Below, piece after piece: positions 51,559-61,300 of a stretch of 64,000 nt of DNA. The stretch is from Flavobacterium potami. GTDB taxonomy: Bacteria; Bacteroidota; Bacteroidia; Flavobacteriales; Flavobacteriaceae. Where the stretch lies: positions 1-64,000 of the forward strand of contig NZ_JAINUY010000003.1 of assembly GCF_020026915.1 (NCBI RefSeq). The letters are read 5' to 3'. The position numbers and the translations under genes were made by a program. Under the pieces are notes generated by a model. The model saw only the letters and a list, made by a program, of their open reading frames with translations, made no database searches and had not been told where the DNA came from. Within the stretch, counting starts at the first letter, position 1; each line of letters starts with the position of its first letter.

Positions 51559-53391
51559 TTATTGATAATTCACCAATCTTGGTTTTGCAAGTTCAAAACT
51601 TTGCATGCCATAATCTGTAGTTTCAAAAGTATTTGTTTTGAAGACATTGTCGCCTTGTTGAGGAATACTCGGATAATAGGAGATGGAAAGCTGAAATGAA
51701 CTGAACACCAAATAATCATTACTAATCAGTAAACCCAAAGTAATTTTTGAATAAGGTTTGCTTTTTGCCATTGAAACTTCTGGACTGCCCAAAACAGCAA
51801 TCGAATAATTAAAAAACGGATTCAGACGAAAACCTAGTAAAGAATGTGGCGAATAAGTTTGAGTTTGAAGCGATAAAATAGCTTTACTGGTTCCGTATAG
51901 ATAACTATTAAAACCTGCCAATCCATTTTGTTCATTTATATTTAGCTGATCTCCAATAATATTATCTCTATTTATCCCTATTACAACTTTCGGATTTACG
52001 AATTGTCTCAGCTTCCAATTTCCAATACTGTATAACTTCGTAAAGTAATTGGATTCGAAGAGAAATGAAGTTTGATAGGTCTTGGATTGTTGGAAGAAAG
52101 TACCGGCTTCGAAATTCATACTAAGAAAACCCAACCGATAATAATTTCCGAACGAATATTGGGCGCCAATGTAGGGTCTCCAATAAGTATTTTTGTATTG
52201 ATAACCCATTGTAATTCCGTAAATTCTACCTGTGGGCACATCTTCCGTTTGTCCGTTTCTAAAGATGTAACTGTCCTTGACAAACTTTCGTGTATTTAAC
52301 CCAATACCGCTTAATATCAGTTTTTCATCAGAATAAAAGTTGTCTGGATCATAAAGTTCTGTCGGTGATTCGCTGTAATTGACATTTAGAAATCGGACAG
52401 TTGTAATAAGATTGGTGATCGCTTTGTGTCTATCTTCAAAAACTTTAAAAGCGTATCCAGCCCAAACATCCTGCGAAGTATATTTTTTGGGCTGATAGGC
52501 AAATGTGAGATCTGGAGCTTGTAGTGTGTCTCTTCTATAACTTTCGTCAAAATAAAATCCACCAGCCCATTTTGTTAAGGGAGAATAAAAATCTCTCTCA
52601 ATATCCACACTTTTTAGATAATTATTATCCAAATCCATGTTGTAATGAAGGATTGTACTAATGTATGTATTTTTAATATTTGGAATTGTATACGTGGCTT
52701 CATTTGCATTTCGGCCATCATCAAAGCGATTGGTAAAACGATATTCCAATTGTTGTCCAGAACCAAAAAAGTCTTTTTCTTTAAAACCAACAGAAACACG
52801 ATTACTTGAAATGGAAAATCTCGGAATTGTACTCCAGGAATCTAAAACACGAATAGTAACATCAACAGAATCAGAAGCAGCTCCAACACTTTGATTTGAA
52901 ATACGAACCGCCGTTACATAACGCTGAGCACGAATCAAACGTTCCGATTCGAGTACTTTATAGGTGTTGTATGGCGTATTTCTTTTAAAAAGCAATAAAT
53001 TGTAAATCGCAATTTTTTTTGTTTTTAAATGAAGACGGTTTCCCATTCGTTCTCCCCAGTTTTTTGGCATCTGAGTCGTGTCTGCTACAGAATGCCCAAA
53101 AGGATCTAATGTTATAATATTGATGTGACGGATAATTTTTCCTTCATAATTTGTTGAATCTAAAGGAACCAACAATTCTTGTTTTTTCTTAGGTTTTTTA
53201 GATTTAAAAAACAATTTGTGCATGGTTTGCGTAAACTTGTTTTTTTTAGAATAATTACGAATTCGATTATAGATCTCAGTCGTATCTTTTTCTTTTTTTG
53301 AATCCTTTTTTGTTTGATCTACCTGAGCATATCCGCCTTGCAAACAAAAGCACAATAAAATAAAAAACAATATTTTTTTGTCTAGATACAT
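51559..53391 (-). CDS. POTRA/beta-barrel outer membrane protein
   Basis: A 610-residue outer membrane protein. After a signal peptide (FFILLCFCLQGGYA) and a basic linker, a POTRA-like domain is seen at about residues 85-185 (IIRHINIITLDPFG then LLFKRNTPYNTYKVLESERLIRAQRYVTAVRI and VDVTIRVLDSWS). The rest has alternating polar/aromatic strands of a beta barrel. It resembles the BamA/TamA (Omp85) class but has only one POTRA domain. It could help insert or export outer-membrane proteins or lipids; this is inference. It lies 73 bases before the AI-2E family gene end on the same strand. Confidence 0.8.
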   Translation of the reverse strand: MYLDKKILFFILLCFCLQGGYAQVDQTKKDSKKEKDTTEIYNRIRNYSKKNKFTQTMHKLFFKSKKPKKKQELLVPLDSTNYEGKIIRHINIITLDPFGHSVADTTQMPKNWGERMGNRLHLKTKKIAIYNLLLFKRNTPYNTYKVLESERLIRAQRYVTAVRISNQSVGAASDSVDVTIRVLDSWSTIPRFSISSNRVSVGFKEKDFFGSGQQLEYRFTNRFDDGRNANEATYTIPNIKNTYISTILHYNMDLDNNYLKSVDIERDFYSPLTKWAGGFYFDESYRRDTLQAPDLTFAYQPKKYTSQDVWAGYAFKVFEDRHKAITNLITTVRFLNVNYSESPTELYDPDNFYSDEKLILSGIGLNTRKFVKDSYIFRNGQTEDVPTGRIYGITMGYQYKNTYWRPYIGAQYSFGNYYRLGFLSMNFEAGTFFQQSKTYQTSFLFESNYFTKLYSIGNWKLRQFVNPKVVIGINRDNIIGDQLNINEQNGLAGFNSYLYGTSKAILSLQTQTYSPHSLLGFRLNPFFNYSIAVLGSPEVSMAKSKPYSKITLGLLISNDYLVFSSFQLSISYYPSIPQQGDNVFKTNTFETTDYGMQSFELAKPRLVNYQ

Positions 53392-53464
53392 TCGGTAGTT
53401 TTTCTGCGTATAATTTTATTATTTATGAATATAAGGAATAAATAGGAGGTTCTGAAAATTACGT

Positions 53465-54565
53465 TTAATTTTCTGCTGAAACTTTTTTGGCTCTCCATCT
53501 AAATTTTCGAGGAACATGATTTCCCATCAAATAACCCCAAGGAGCGAGAGATTCTATTCGGTCAAAAATAATTTTTAGAATAGCCAAAAGCGGAATAGCC
53601 AAAAACATTCCGGAAATTCCAGCTGCAGCACCTCCAACAATAATTCCCATAATAGAAACAAATGCATTAATTTCTACTTTAGAATTGATGATTAAAGGTA
53701 CGAGTAAATTATTATCTATAAATTGAACAATAATATTTACAATCAAAATCCCTAAAATGATTGACATTTCTGCAGATCCAGTTAAAGAAGCTAAAACGGT
53801 AATAATTCCAGCAATTGTAATTCCGATGTAAGGAATCAGATTTAAAATTCCGGTAATTAACCCTAAAAGTATAAAATATTTTATACCAATAATCCACAAT
53901 CCTAAGCCTGTGAGAACAGAAACAACAATCATTTCAATAATTAAACTCACAATGTAATTGTTTATTGAAACTTTGACTTGTGAAAGTATATCCATTAAAA
54001 CAGGATGATTTTCTTTTTTGATTAGTTTGGCTAAAAACAGTTTAAAATGTTCTTTATAGATTAAAAACAAGAAAGTATATACTATAATAATCATACTGTC
54101 TAAAAGCACATCGCTTATAGAAACAATAAAAGAGCCTAGTTTTGCCTGACCGGTTTTTACGGAATCTTTTGTCATCGAATCCAGATATTTTTTCTGGTCA
54201 CCAATACTTACTTGAAAATTTTCTTTTATAAACTTATGAATTTCGATAATAAAAGAATTTGCATTTTTCTTTATCGTATCAAAATCGTTTGCCATATAGG
54301 TAACCTGATAGGAAATAAAAATAAGGATTCCGATTATAAACGACAGGAAAATTACAAGACATATAATTCCAGACAAATGTCTTGGTACCTTTAATCTTGT
54401 ATTTAAAAAGGTAAAAATGGGTAATAGTAAAACGGCAAACAAAAATGCCATTAAAACTGGTGTCAGAATATCTTTTCCAGTACAAAAAATAAATGCAAAA
54501 CAAATTAAAGTAACAAGAATAAACGAAAGTTTTGCGTAAAAAGGTAAAGTTACGGGACGAGTCAT
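53465..54565 (-). CDS. AI-2E family transporter
   Basis: A 366-residue membrane protein of the AI-2E/PerM family (formerly UPF0118). About eight membrane segments are visible: two near the start, then a soluble helical segment (FIIEIHKFIKENFQVSIG), and five in the second half. Typical are FLIYKEHFKLFLAKLI, GLITGILNLIPYIGITIAGI and the final GGAAAGISGMFLAIPLLAILKIIFDRI. Members were proposed to export autoinducer-2 or to work as ion antiporters; which is true here is open. It stands 104 bases after the MscS gene on the same strand. Confidence 0.9.
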   Translation of the reverse strand: MTRPVTLPFYAKLSFILVTLICFAFIFCTGKDILTPVLMAFLFAVLLLPIFTFLNTRLKVPRHLSGIICLVIFLSFIIGILIFISYQVTYMANDFDTIKKNANSFIIEIHKFIKENFQVSIGDQKKYLDSMTKDSVKTGQAKLGSFIVSISDVLLDSMIIIVYTFLFLIYKEHFKLFLAKLIKKENHPVLMDILSQVKVSINNYIVSLIIEMIVVSVLTGLGLWIIGIKYFILLGLITGILNLIPYIGITIAGIITVLASLTGSAEMSIILGILIVNIIVQFIDNNLLVPLIINSKVEINAFVSIMGIIVGGAAAGISGMFLAIPLLAILKIIFDRIESLAPWGYLMGNHVPRKFRWRAKKVSAEN

Positions 54566-54669
54566 TTTATTATGAGGTTTAGCTAGATTTATAAAACAAA
54601 TATTACACTTTATTTATCTTTTTCTGTTCTAGCTTTTTTAACGCTCGTTATAAAATTCCCATTCGATTT

Positions 54670-55200
54670 TTAATCAAAAAACTCCCTTTCTTCATATTTC
54701 GCCGGAATAATAGAAATTCCTTTTTGAAGTAACAAATTATTAGGGAAAACTATTTTTTCTCCCTCTTTAGTTTTTAAACTTACGTGAAAAGTATTGATGT
54801 CTTCAATTTCAGCTTCAATAGGAAAATCTTTATCATGAATTTTGATGGTATCACCAATTCTAAAAGGAAAAGAAAAAAATAAAACCATGCCCGCGGTAAT
54901 ATTGCTCAAAATAGACCATTGCGCAAACATGGCAACGCCGATAACTGTTGCAATAGAAGATACAGTAACAAAAATATCTTCTGTCTGAACACCCCAAATT
55001 ACAATTAAAGTTGTGGTTACAAGAATATTCATTAGAATATTGATATACTTTATAACCAAATTGGTTCGGTGCTCGAATAATTGACTTGTTGAAGCAAATT
55101 GCTTCACTAATTTCGCGATTATCATACGCAAAACAATCAGAACTATAATAAGAATTATGGTTGCTATTATTTCGCGGCTATACTCTTTAAAAGAAAACAT
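54670..55200 (-). CDS. Small MscS-family mechanosensitive channel
   Basis: A 176-residue membrane protein. After one or two N-terminal helices and a pore-lining helix (VSSIATVIGVAMFAQWSILSNITAGMVLFFSFPFRIGDTI) the beta domain has PIEAEIEDINTFHVSLKTKEGEKIVFPNNLL, the conserved Y/P-N-N-L motif of MscS proteins. It opens on membrane tension to release solutes in osmotic downshift. It is shorter than E. coli MscS (286 residues) and lacks the C-terminal cage domain. It follows maf by 10 bases. Confidence 0.88.
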   Translation of the reverse strand: MFSFKEYSREIIATIILIIVLIVLRMIIAKLVKQFASTSQLFEHRTNLVIKYINILMNILVTTTLIVIWGVQTEDIFVTVSSIATVIGVAMFAQWSILSNITAGMVLFFSFPFRIGDTIKIHDKDFPIEAEIEDINTFHVSLKTKEGEKIVFPNNLLLQKGISIIPAKYEEREFFD

Positions 55201-55210
55201 AAATAAATTT

Positions 55211-55795
55211 TTACACTAATGTAGTCAAAAAATCATAAACTTTGGCTGTCGGAAGTCCCATAACATTGGTGTAAGAGCCTTCTACTTTTGCAACTGCCAT
55301 AAAACCAAACCATTCCTGAATTCCATAAGCACCCGCTTTATCGTACGGTTTATAGTTTTCGATATAATATAAGATAGCTTCGTCTGATAAATCATTAAAA
55401 GTTACTTTGGTAATATCGTGCAATAGGGTAGAAGAGTCAGCGGTTTTAAAACAAACTGAAGTAATAACTTCATGTGTCGCATTCGACATTGATTTGATCA
55501 TGTCAAAAGCATCTTCCGCATTTTTAGGTTTTCCTAAAGCTTTGTTCTGATGCCATACAATGGTATCGCTGGTAACTAAAATTTCATTTTCTTTTAATTC
55601 TCCTTCAAAAGCTTTCGCCTTTAATTCAGCCAAATAATCTGTAATTTCAGCTGCTTTTAATTCAGGCGGGTAAATTTCCTCAACATCTTTCAAACGAATT
55701 TCAAAATCAAGATCCAAATCCTTAAAAAACTGTTGTCTGCGAGGAGAACCAGAAGCCAGGATGATTTTATATTTTTTTAATTTTTCTTTAAGCAT
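55211..55795 (-). CDS. maf: Maf-family nucleotide pyrophosphatase
   Basis: A 194-residue Maf/YceF/YhdE family enzyme that hydrolyses dTTP, UTP or modified nucleotides to the monophosphate. The N-terminal signature is ILASGSPRRQQFFKDL (residues 12-27), followed by LVTSDTIVWHQNKALGKPKNAEDAFDMI, which holds the catalytic Asp, and GAYGIQEWFGFMAVAKVEGSYTNVMGLP at the C-terminal end. Its start overlaps the end of the UbiA gene by 8 bases, which points to one polycistronic message. Confidence 0.95.
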   Translation of the reverse strand: MLKEKLKKYKIILASGSPRRQQFFKDLDLDFEIRLKDVEEIYPPELKAAEITDYLAELKAKAFEGELKENEILVTSDTIVWHQNKALGKPKNAEDAFDMIKSMSNATHEVITSVCFKTADSSTLLHDITKVTFNDLSDEAILYYIENYKPYDKAGAYGIQEWFGFMAVAKVEGSYTNVMGLPTAKVYDFLTTLV

Positions 55796-56714
55796 TGTAT
55801 TTGATATTTAAGGCAATAACCAAAATCGAAAAAATTCCGAAGAATAAAATTAGTTTTAGAATAGTGCTCAAATGATGAAAATCTTTTTGAGTTTTTGCAC
55901 TGAATATTTTCACAATAAAATATAATAGAGGCGCTAGAACAGTAACAAAAACGTAAAATATTGTAATGTAAAGCTTATTTTGCATGAAATAAGTATTGCT
56001 ATAAAGTGCAGATAGAATAAAGGCAATTATGGCAAAGCCTAAAGCTATTTTTGCAGCTCTGTTAATTCCAATAGCAACAGGAAGTGTATTCATTCCCATA
56101 TTGTAATCGCCGTTTACATCTTCGATATCTTTGACTATTTCACGAATAAAATTTATCATGAAAGCAAACAAAGCATAGTCGGTAAGAATAGAAAACAAAC
56201 TCGCCATTTGAGCCTGATTTTCTGCATTTGTAGTTGGAAATAAATCAAAAACTCCAATAATTAAAACACTTGCAGCAAGAAGCAATGCAACCACAAGATT
56301 TCCTAGAATCATAATTTGTTTCAAGCTTGTAGCATAAAAATACAATAATGAAGCAATCAGAATAAATAACGAAGCAAATGTTGGTCGCTCAATTATATTA
56401 GACAAAAGAAAACCAATAGCTACTCCCGATACATTCAAGCCAATATAAATATTAAATGCTGCATTTTCAGATATTCCTTTTCCAACAACAACATCATTTG
56501 GTTTATTAATGCTGTCGGTTCCAACATCATAAATATTGTTAATAACATAACCTGCTGCTGCTAGTAAGACGGTACTTAATACCAATAATCCGTATTGCCA
56601 ATCAGACAATGCGAGAGGAATTTGTTGCTGTTTTAAAAAAGCATAGCGAAAAAGAAGCTGCATACAAGCAAGCATCAAAAGGTTTTGATAACGAATGAGT
56701 TTGAGGAATTTCAT
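55788..56714 (-). CDS. UbiA-family prenyltransferase
   Basis: A 308-residue integral membrane protein with about nine hydrophobic segments. The first Asp motif is N59-x3-D63-x3-D67 (NNIYDVGTDSINKPND), and the second is IVKDIEDVNGDYNMGMNTLP. UbiA enzymes attach polyprenyl groups to acceptors. In Bacteroidota this type is often called geranylgeranylglycerol-phosphate geranylgeranyltransferase, but the real acceptor is uncertain. It overlaps maf by 8 bases and shares the cluster with a Rossmann protein and a KdsC-like phosphatase. Confidence 0.88.
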   Translation of the reverse strand: MKFLKLIRYQNLLMLACMQLLFRYAFLKQQQIPLALSDWQYGLLVLSTVLLAAAGYVINNIYDVGTDSINKPNDVVVGKGISENAAFNIYIGLNVSGVAIGFLLSNIIERPTFASLFILIASLLYFYATSLKQIMILGNLVVALLLAASVLIIGVFDLFPTTNAENQAQMASLFSILTDYALFAFMINFIREIVKDIEDVNGDYNMGMNTLPVAIGINRAAKIALGFAIIAFILSALYSNTYFMQNKLYITIFYVFVTVLAPLLYFIVKIFSAKTQKDFHHLSTILKLILFFGIFSILVIALNIKYNA

Positions 56715-56719
56715 TTTTT

Positions 56720-56793
56720 AAAAGGTTCTGAGTGGCTAAGATTCTAAGGTACTAAGTTATTCTAGCTGAAAACTGCGACTGTGACTGAAAACT
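56720..56793. repeat. Short word-repeat region
   Basis: Intergenic stretch with shuffled words: GGTTCTGAGTGGCTAAGATT then TCTAAGGTACTAAG, followed by CTGAAAACT at 56766-56774 and again at 56785-56793, with GCGACTGTGA between. A similar CCTTAGTACCTTA word is found at 40972-40984. The last bases overlap the stop of the KdsC-like gene. Confidence 0.6.
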
Positions 56794-57320
56794 CAATCAT
56801 GTTGTCCGTTAAAATATTCCATCCATTTTCCTTGCACTTTCATTACTTGTTCGATTACATCTCTTACGGCACCGCGTCCGCCTTTAACGTGCGAAATATA
56901 ACGGCAGATATTTTTAATTTCAGGACTTGCGTCTTGCGGACAGGTAGGAAGTCCAACCAATTTCATAACATGAAAATCCGGAATATCATCTCCCATATAC
57001 AATATGTTTTCATGTTTAATATTGTTTTTTTCTACGTATTCATTTAGAGTCTTTACTTTGTCAGGAGTTCCCAAAAAAACATCTTTAACTCCTAAATTAT
57101 TAAGACGAATACGAACACCTTCATTGCTTCCGCCAGAAATAATGCATACATTATATCCGCTTTCAATGGCTGCTTTCATGGCGTAACCATCACGAATATT
57201 CATTGTTCTCAACATTTCGCCTTCATTGGTTACAAAAACAGAACTGTCTGTAAGTACGCCGTCTACATCAAAAACAAATGTTGAGATGTCATTCATTATT
57301 TCTTTATAACTTTTTGCCAT
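56793..57320 (-). CDS. KdsC-like HAD phosphatase
   Basis: A 175-residue HAD superfamily phosphatase of subfamily C0/IIIA. Motif I is FDVDGVLTD with Asp18 and Asp20; motif II is IISGGS; the motif IV segment is MGDDIPDFHVMKLVGLP. Like KdsC and related enzymes (KDO-8-phosphate or N-acylneuraminate-9-phosphate phosphatases) it has no cap and relies on tetramer contacts. A role in KDO synthesis for LPS is likely but not proven. Its start lies within the last 17 bases of the upstream Rossmann gene. Confidence 0.9.
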   Translation of the reverse strand: MAKSYKEIMNDISTFVFDVDGVLTDSSVFVTNEGEMLRTMNIRDGYAMKAAIESGYNVCIISGGSNEGVRIRLNNLGVKDVFLGTPDKVKTLNEYVEKNNIKHENILYMGDDIPDFHVMKLVGLPTCPQDASPEIKNICRYISHVKGGRGAVRDVIEQVMKVQGKWMEYFNGQHD

Positions 57321-58065
57321 TATGCTGTATAGATTGTGTTAGAATTTTATAGATATTTTTTTTGTTTTCGTCTTGTAAAAAAGCCTCGTGTGCCTCGGTC
57401 GTAGTGGAATCGTGGCGAATTGCTGGACCTGTTTGTGCATCAATAGGATCAAGTGCGTTGATTTTATCTGCGGTTTCCTGAATTAATGGTTTTAAAACAG
57501 CAAAAGGAACTTGGTTTTCTTCGCAAATTTCGTGTCCCATTTGGTATAAATGATTCGTAAAATTGCTAACAAAAACAGCAGCCACATGTAGTGCTTTTCT
57601 TTGTTCAGAACTTATAGAATAAACAGCGCTTGAAACACTTTTCGCAATGGTTTCCAATAGTTTAAAATCAGCTGTGTTTTCTGCTTCCAAACAAAAAGGA
57701 ATAACAGAATAGTCTAATTCTTTATTCTTAGAAAAGGTCTGAAGCGGGTAAAAAACACCACGACGATTTTTAGGATTTAAAAGTTCTATTGAAGATGTTC
57801 CAGAAGTATGAACCACAAGCTGATTGTTGAAAGGAAGCTCGTTTGATACTTCTGTAATTGCATTGTCTGAAACTGAAATAATGTGTAAATCAGCAGGTTC
57901 TAATGCTTCAAAATCTGTGATAATTTTTTCAGAATCAATCAGATGAAGTATAGTTTCTTTCTTTCTTGAAAAGACTTGTTTAATTTCAACAATTTTACTG
58001 GCAGAAAAAGCCTTTATTAGATGCTGCGCAACGTTGCCCGAACCGATTATGTTTATCTGAATCAT
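57304..58065 (-). CDS. Rossmann-fold DUF2520 protein
   Basis: A 253-residue protein with an N-terminal NAD(P)-binding Rossmann fold (INIIGSGNVAQHLIKAFS) and a C-terminal DUF2520 helical domain (ALHVAAVFVSNFTNHLYQMGHEI). This combination is widespread and resembles pyrroline-5-carboxylate reductase and F420-dependent oxidoreductases. An exact reaction is not known. It is the first gene of a five-gene operon. A -7 element TAATTTTG (58071-58078, minus) lies only 5 bases before the ATG, which would give a leaderless or nearly leaderless mRNA. Confidence 0.85.
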   Translation of the reverse strand: MIQINIIGSGNVAQHLIKAFSASKIVEIKQVFSRKKETILHLIDSEKIITDFEALEPADLHIISVSDNAITEVSNELPFNNQLVVHTSGTSSIELLNPKNRRGVFYPLQTFSKNKELDYSVIPFCLEAENTADFKLLETIAKSVSSAVYSISSEQRKALHVAAVFVSNFTNHLYQMGHEICEENQVPFAVLKPLIQETADKINALDPIDAQTGPAIRHDSTTTEAHEAFLQDENKKNIYKILTQSIQHNGKKL

Positions 58066-58070
58066 AAAAG

Positions 58071-58078
58071 CAAAATTA
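58071..58078 (-). promoter_or_regulatory. Candidate -7 element with almost no leader
   Basis: TAATTTTG on the minus strand fits TAnnTTTG and ends 5 bases before the ATG at 58065. No good -33 element is seen, so it may be chance. Confidence 0.35.
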
Positions 58079-58293
58079 GTATTATTTTTTTAATGTTAAG
58101 AACACACAAAACTAATGATTAACGTTTTTTGATGTTTTTATTGTTTAAGCTTTTTGTTTCAGATATAACACATTTTTACCAAAACTTATGGTTTATTAAA
58201 AAGGAGTTTATTTTGTAGGTTTAAACTTTCTGAATTATCAAATTGTTTGAAAAATAGTCCTTATTTTTGGTTTTTATTAACAAAAGGCTGAGA

Positions 58294-58322
58294 CTGCTAA
58301 TCAACATTTTTGAGTACTTTTG
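58294..58322 (+). promoter_or_regulatory. Candidate promoter of the ccsBA fusion gene
   Basis: CTG (58294-58296), an 18-base spacer and TACTTTTG (58315-58322), the latter a full match to TAnnTTTG. The start codon is 31 bases downstream. Confidence 0.5.
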
Positions 58323-58353
58323 TCGCACTTTTATACAATGTAATTCCTAAGAA

Positions 58354-61300
58354 ATGGATAAAAAAATATTCTCTTTTTTGTTTTCTACACGATTAATGGC
58401 CGTTCTTTTTTTAACATTCGCAATTGCAATGGGTGTTGGAACTTTTATCGAAAGTAAATACAATACCGATACAGCCAGAATTTTAATTTACAATACTTGG
58501 TGGTTTGAAGCAATTATGGCCATCTTTATGATCAATTTCTTTGGAAATATCAAAAAATACCAATTGCATAAAAAAGAAAAATGGGCAACACTTTTATTAC
58601 ACCTTGCCTTTGTTTTTATCCTTTTAGGAGCTTTTATTACAAGATATATCAGTTATGAGGGAATGATGCCAATTCGCGAAGGCGCAGCAGAAAATCAAGT
58701 ATATTCAGATAAAACTTTTCTGACCATTTTTGTTGATGGTGAATATAAAGGGGAAATGAAAAGAAGGGTTTTCGAAAAAAGCCTGTTGCTTTCTCCTGTT
58801 ACCAATAATGATTTTACTGTTTCGGGTAAATTTGACGAAACTCCTTTTGAAGTTACGTACGCCAATTATATTATGGGAGCAAAGGAAGTGGTTAAACCAG
58901 ATCCAAACGGAACTTTATATTTAAAACTAGTTGAAGCCGGTGCTGGCGGTCGTGAAGAACATTACTTAAAAGAGGGTGAAGTTCAGAACATTCACAATGT
59001 TTTATTTGCTTTGAATAAACCAACCGATGGAGCGATTAACATTAACACAAAAGGCGAAAAGTACACTATTCAAACTCCTTTTGAAGGTGAATTTATGCGA
59101 ATGGCTGATCAGCTTAAAGGGAAAGTTACTAAAGATGATGTTCAGCCGTTAATGATGCGTTCTTTATACAGTATTGGAGATATTAGAATCGTGTTCCCAG
59201 ATCCTGCAATGAAAGGAAAAGTGGATTATGAGTCTAATAATGATTTTAAAGCAAAAACTCATTCAGATGCTTTAGTGGTTAAAGTAAAAGCAGAAGGGCA
59301 GGAGAAGGAAGTAATGCTTATGGGCTCTAAAGGTCAAGTTGGCGAAGCAAAAACGGTTAAAATTGGAAACATTGAATATTCTTTATTCTATGGAAGTAAA
59401 GCTTACGTTCTGCCGTTTAAAATAAAATTAAATGATTTTATTGCAACGAAATATCCTGGAACAGAAAAAAGTTATTCTGCTTTTGAAAGTAAAGTTACCG
59501 TTCAGGATTCTACAGAAACTTTCAATGCAGATATTTACATGAATCACGTTTTGGATCATAAAGGATATCGTTTTTTCCAGTCTTCATTCGATCCAGATGA
59601 AAAAGGGACAGTACTTTCTGTAAACCACGATTTCTGGGGAACCAACATTACTTATTTAGGATATTTCCTTTTATATATCGGTTTAATGGCAATTATGTTT
59701 ACTAAACATTCTCGTTTTGGAGATTTGAAAAAGAAATTGGAAGCGATCCAGAAGAAGAAGGAAAAACTAATTACTATTTTAATTTTATTGGTTAGTTTGA
59801 ATGGTTTTGCTCAGCAGACACCTCACGTTCACTCTCATGATCACGAACACGACCATGCACATTCTGCAGATCCAAATGATCATGCCAATCATGTTACTGC
59901 TCCACCAAGTAAAAAACAATTAGATTCTTTGTTGACTATTTACAAAGCTCCAGAATCTCATGCTGCAAAATTCGGTCGTTTGATTATTCAAGATGCAGGA
60001 GGAAGAATGAAGCCAATTAATACGTTTTCTTCTGAATTACTTCGTAAAGTAAGTCACAGTGATACGTATAACGGAATGAATTCTGATCAGGTTTTCTTGT
60101 CTATGACGCAATATGCTCAGGTTTGGATTCAAGTTCCATTGATTTACATTAATACGAAAAACGATAGTATTCGTAAAATTATCGGAATTGATTCTAAAGA
60201 TAAGTATGCTCCATTTGTTAAGTTCTTTGATGAGCAGGGAAATTATAAATTGTCTCCTTATTTAGATGCAGCCTACAAAGCTGGTAATCCTAATAGTTTT
60301 GAAAAAGATTTTATAGATACAGATAAAAAAGTAAACTTAATGGAGTCTGCTTTAAGTGGTAGTATTTTAAAAATATTTCCAATTCCAAACGATCCAAATC
60401 ATAAATGGGTTTCGTATCTAGAGCGTGAAGATGCAGGTTTTAAAGGAATGGACTCTACTTATGTGAAACAAATCCTTCCTTTATACTTTAGTGCTTTAAA
60501 TAATGGTTCTATTGCGAAAAACTTCGATACTGCTGACAATTTAGTCGAAAGTATTAATGGTTTTCAAAAGAAGTTTGGAGCTAAAGTAAGGCCAAGCGAA
60601 CAGAAAATTGATGCTGAAATTGCCTATAATAAATACGATGTTTTCAAGGTATTGCCTTATTGGTATATTACAGTTTCAATTTTCATGTTGATGTTTACTA
60701 TAATCAATATCTTTTTTGAGAAAAAATGGCTTCGTTATGTTATAAATGGATTCCATGTTTTTGTAGGATTGTTGTTTGCTCTTCACACACTAGCATTGAT
60801 AGCTCGCTGGTATATTTCTGGTCATGCACCTTGGAGTAATGCTTACGAATCTATTATATATGTTGCTTGGTCAACCATGTTCTTTGGATTGGCTTTTGAT
60901 AGAAAATCAAAATTAACAGTTGCTTCATCTGCATTTGTTACCGCAATGATTTTGATGGCTGCATACTTGAACTGGATTGATCCGGAAATTGCAAATCTAC
61001 AGCCGGTTCTTAATTCTTATTGGTTAATGATTCACGTTGCAGTAATTGTAGGAAGTTATGGACCAACAGCCTTAGGAATGATTTTAGGTTTTGTCGCTTT
61101 AGTTTTAATCTTCTTTACGAATGATAAAAACAAAGTCAAAATGGATTTACATATCAAGGAAATAAGTTATATCAACGAAATGGCTGTTACAATTGGTTTG
61201 ATCATGCTTACTATTGGTAACTTCCTTGGAGGACAGTGGGCAAACGAAAGCTGGGGACGTTATTGGGGATGGGATCCAAAAGAAACTTGGGCTTTAATTT

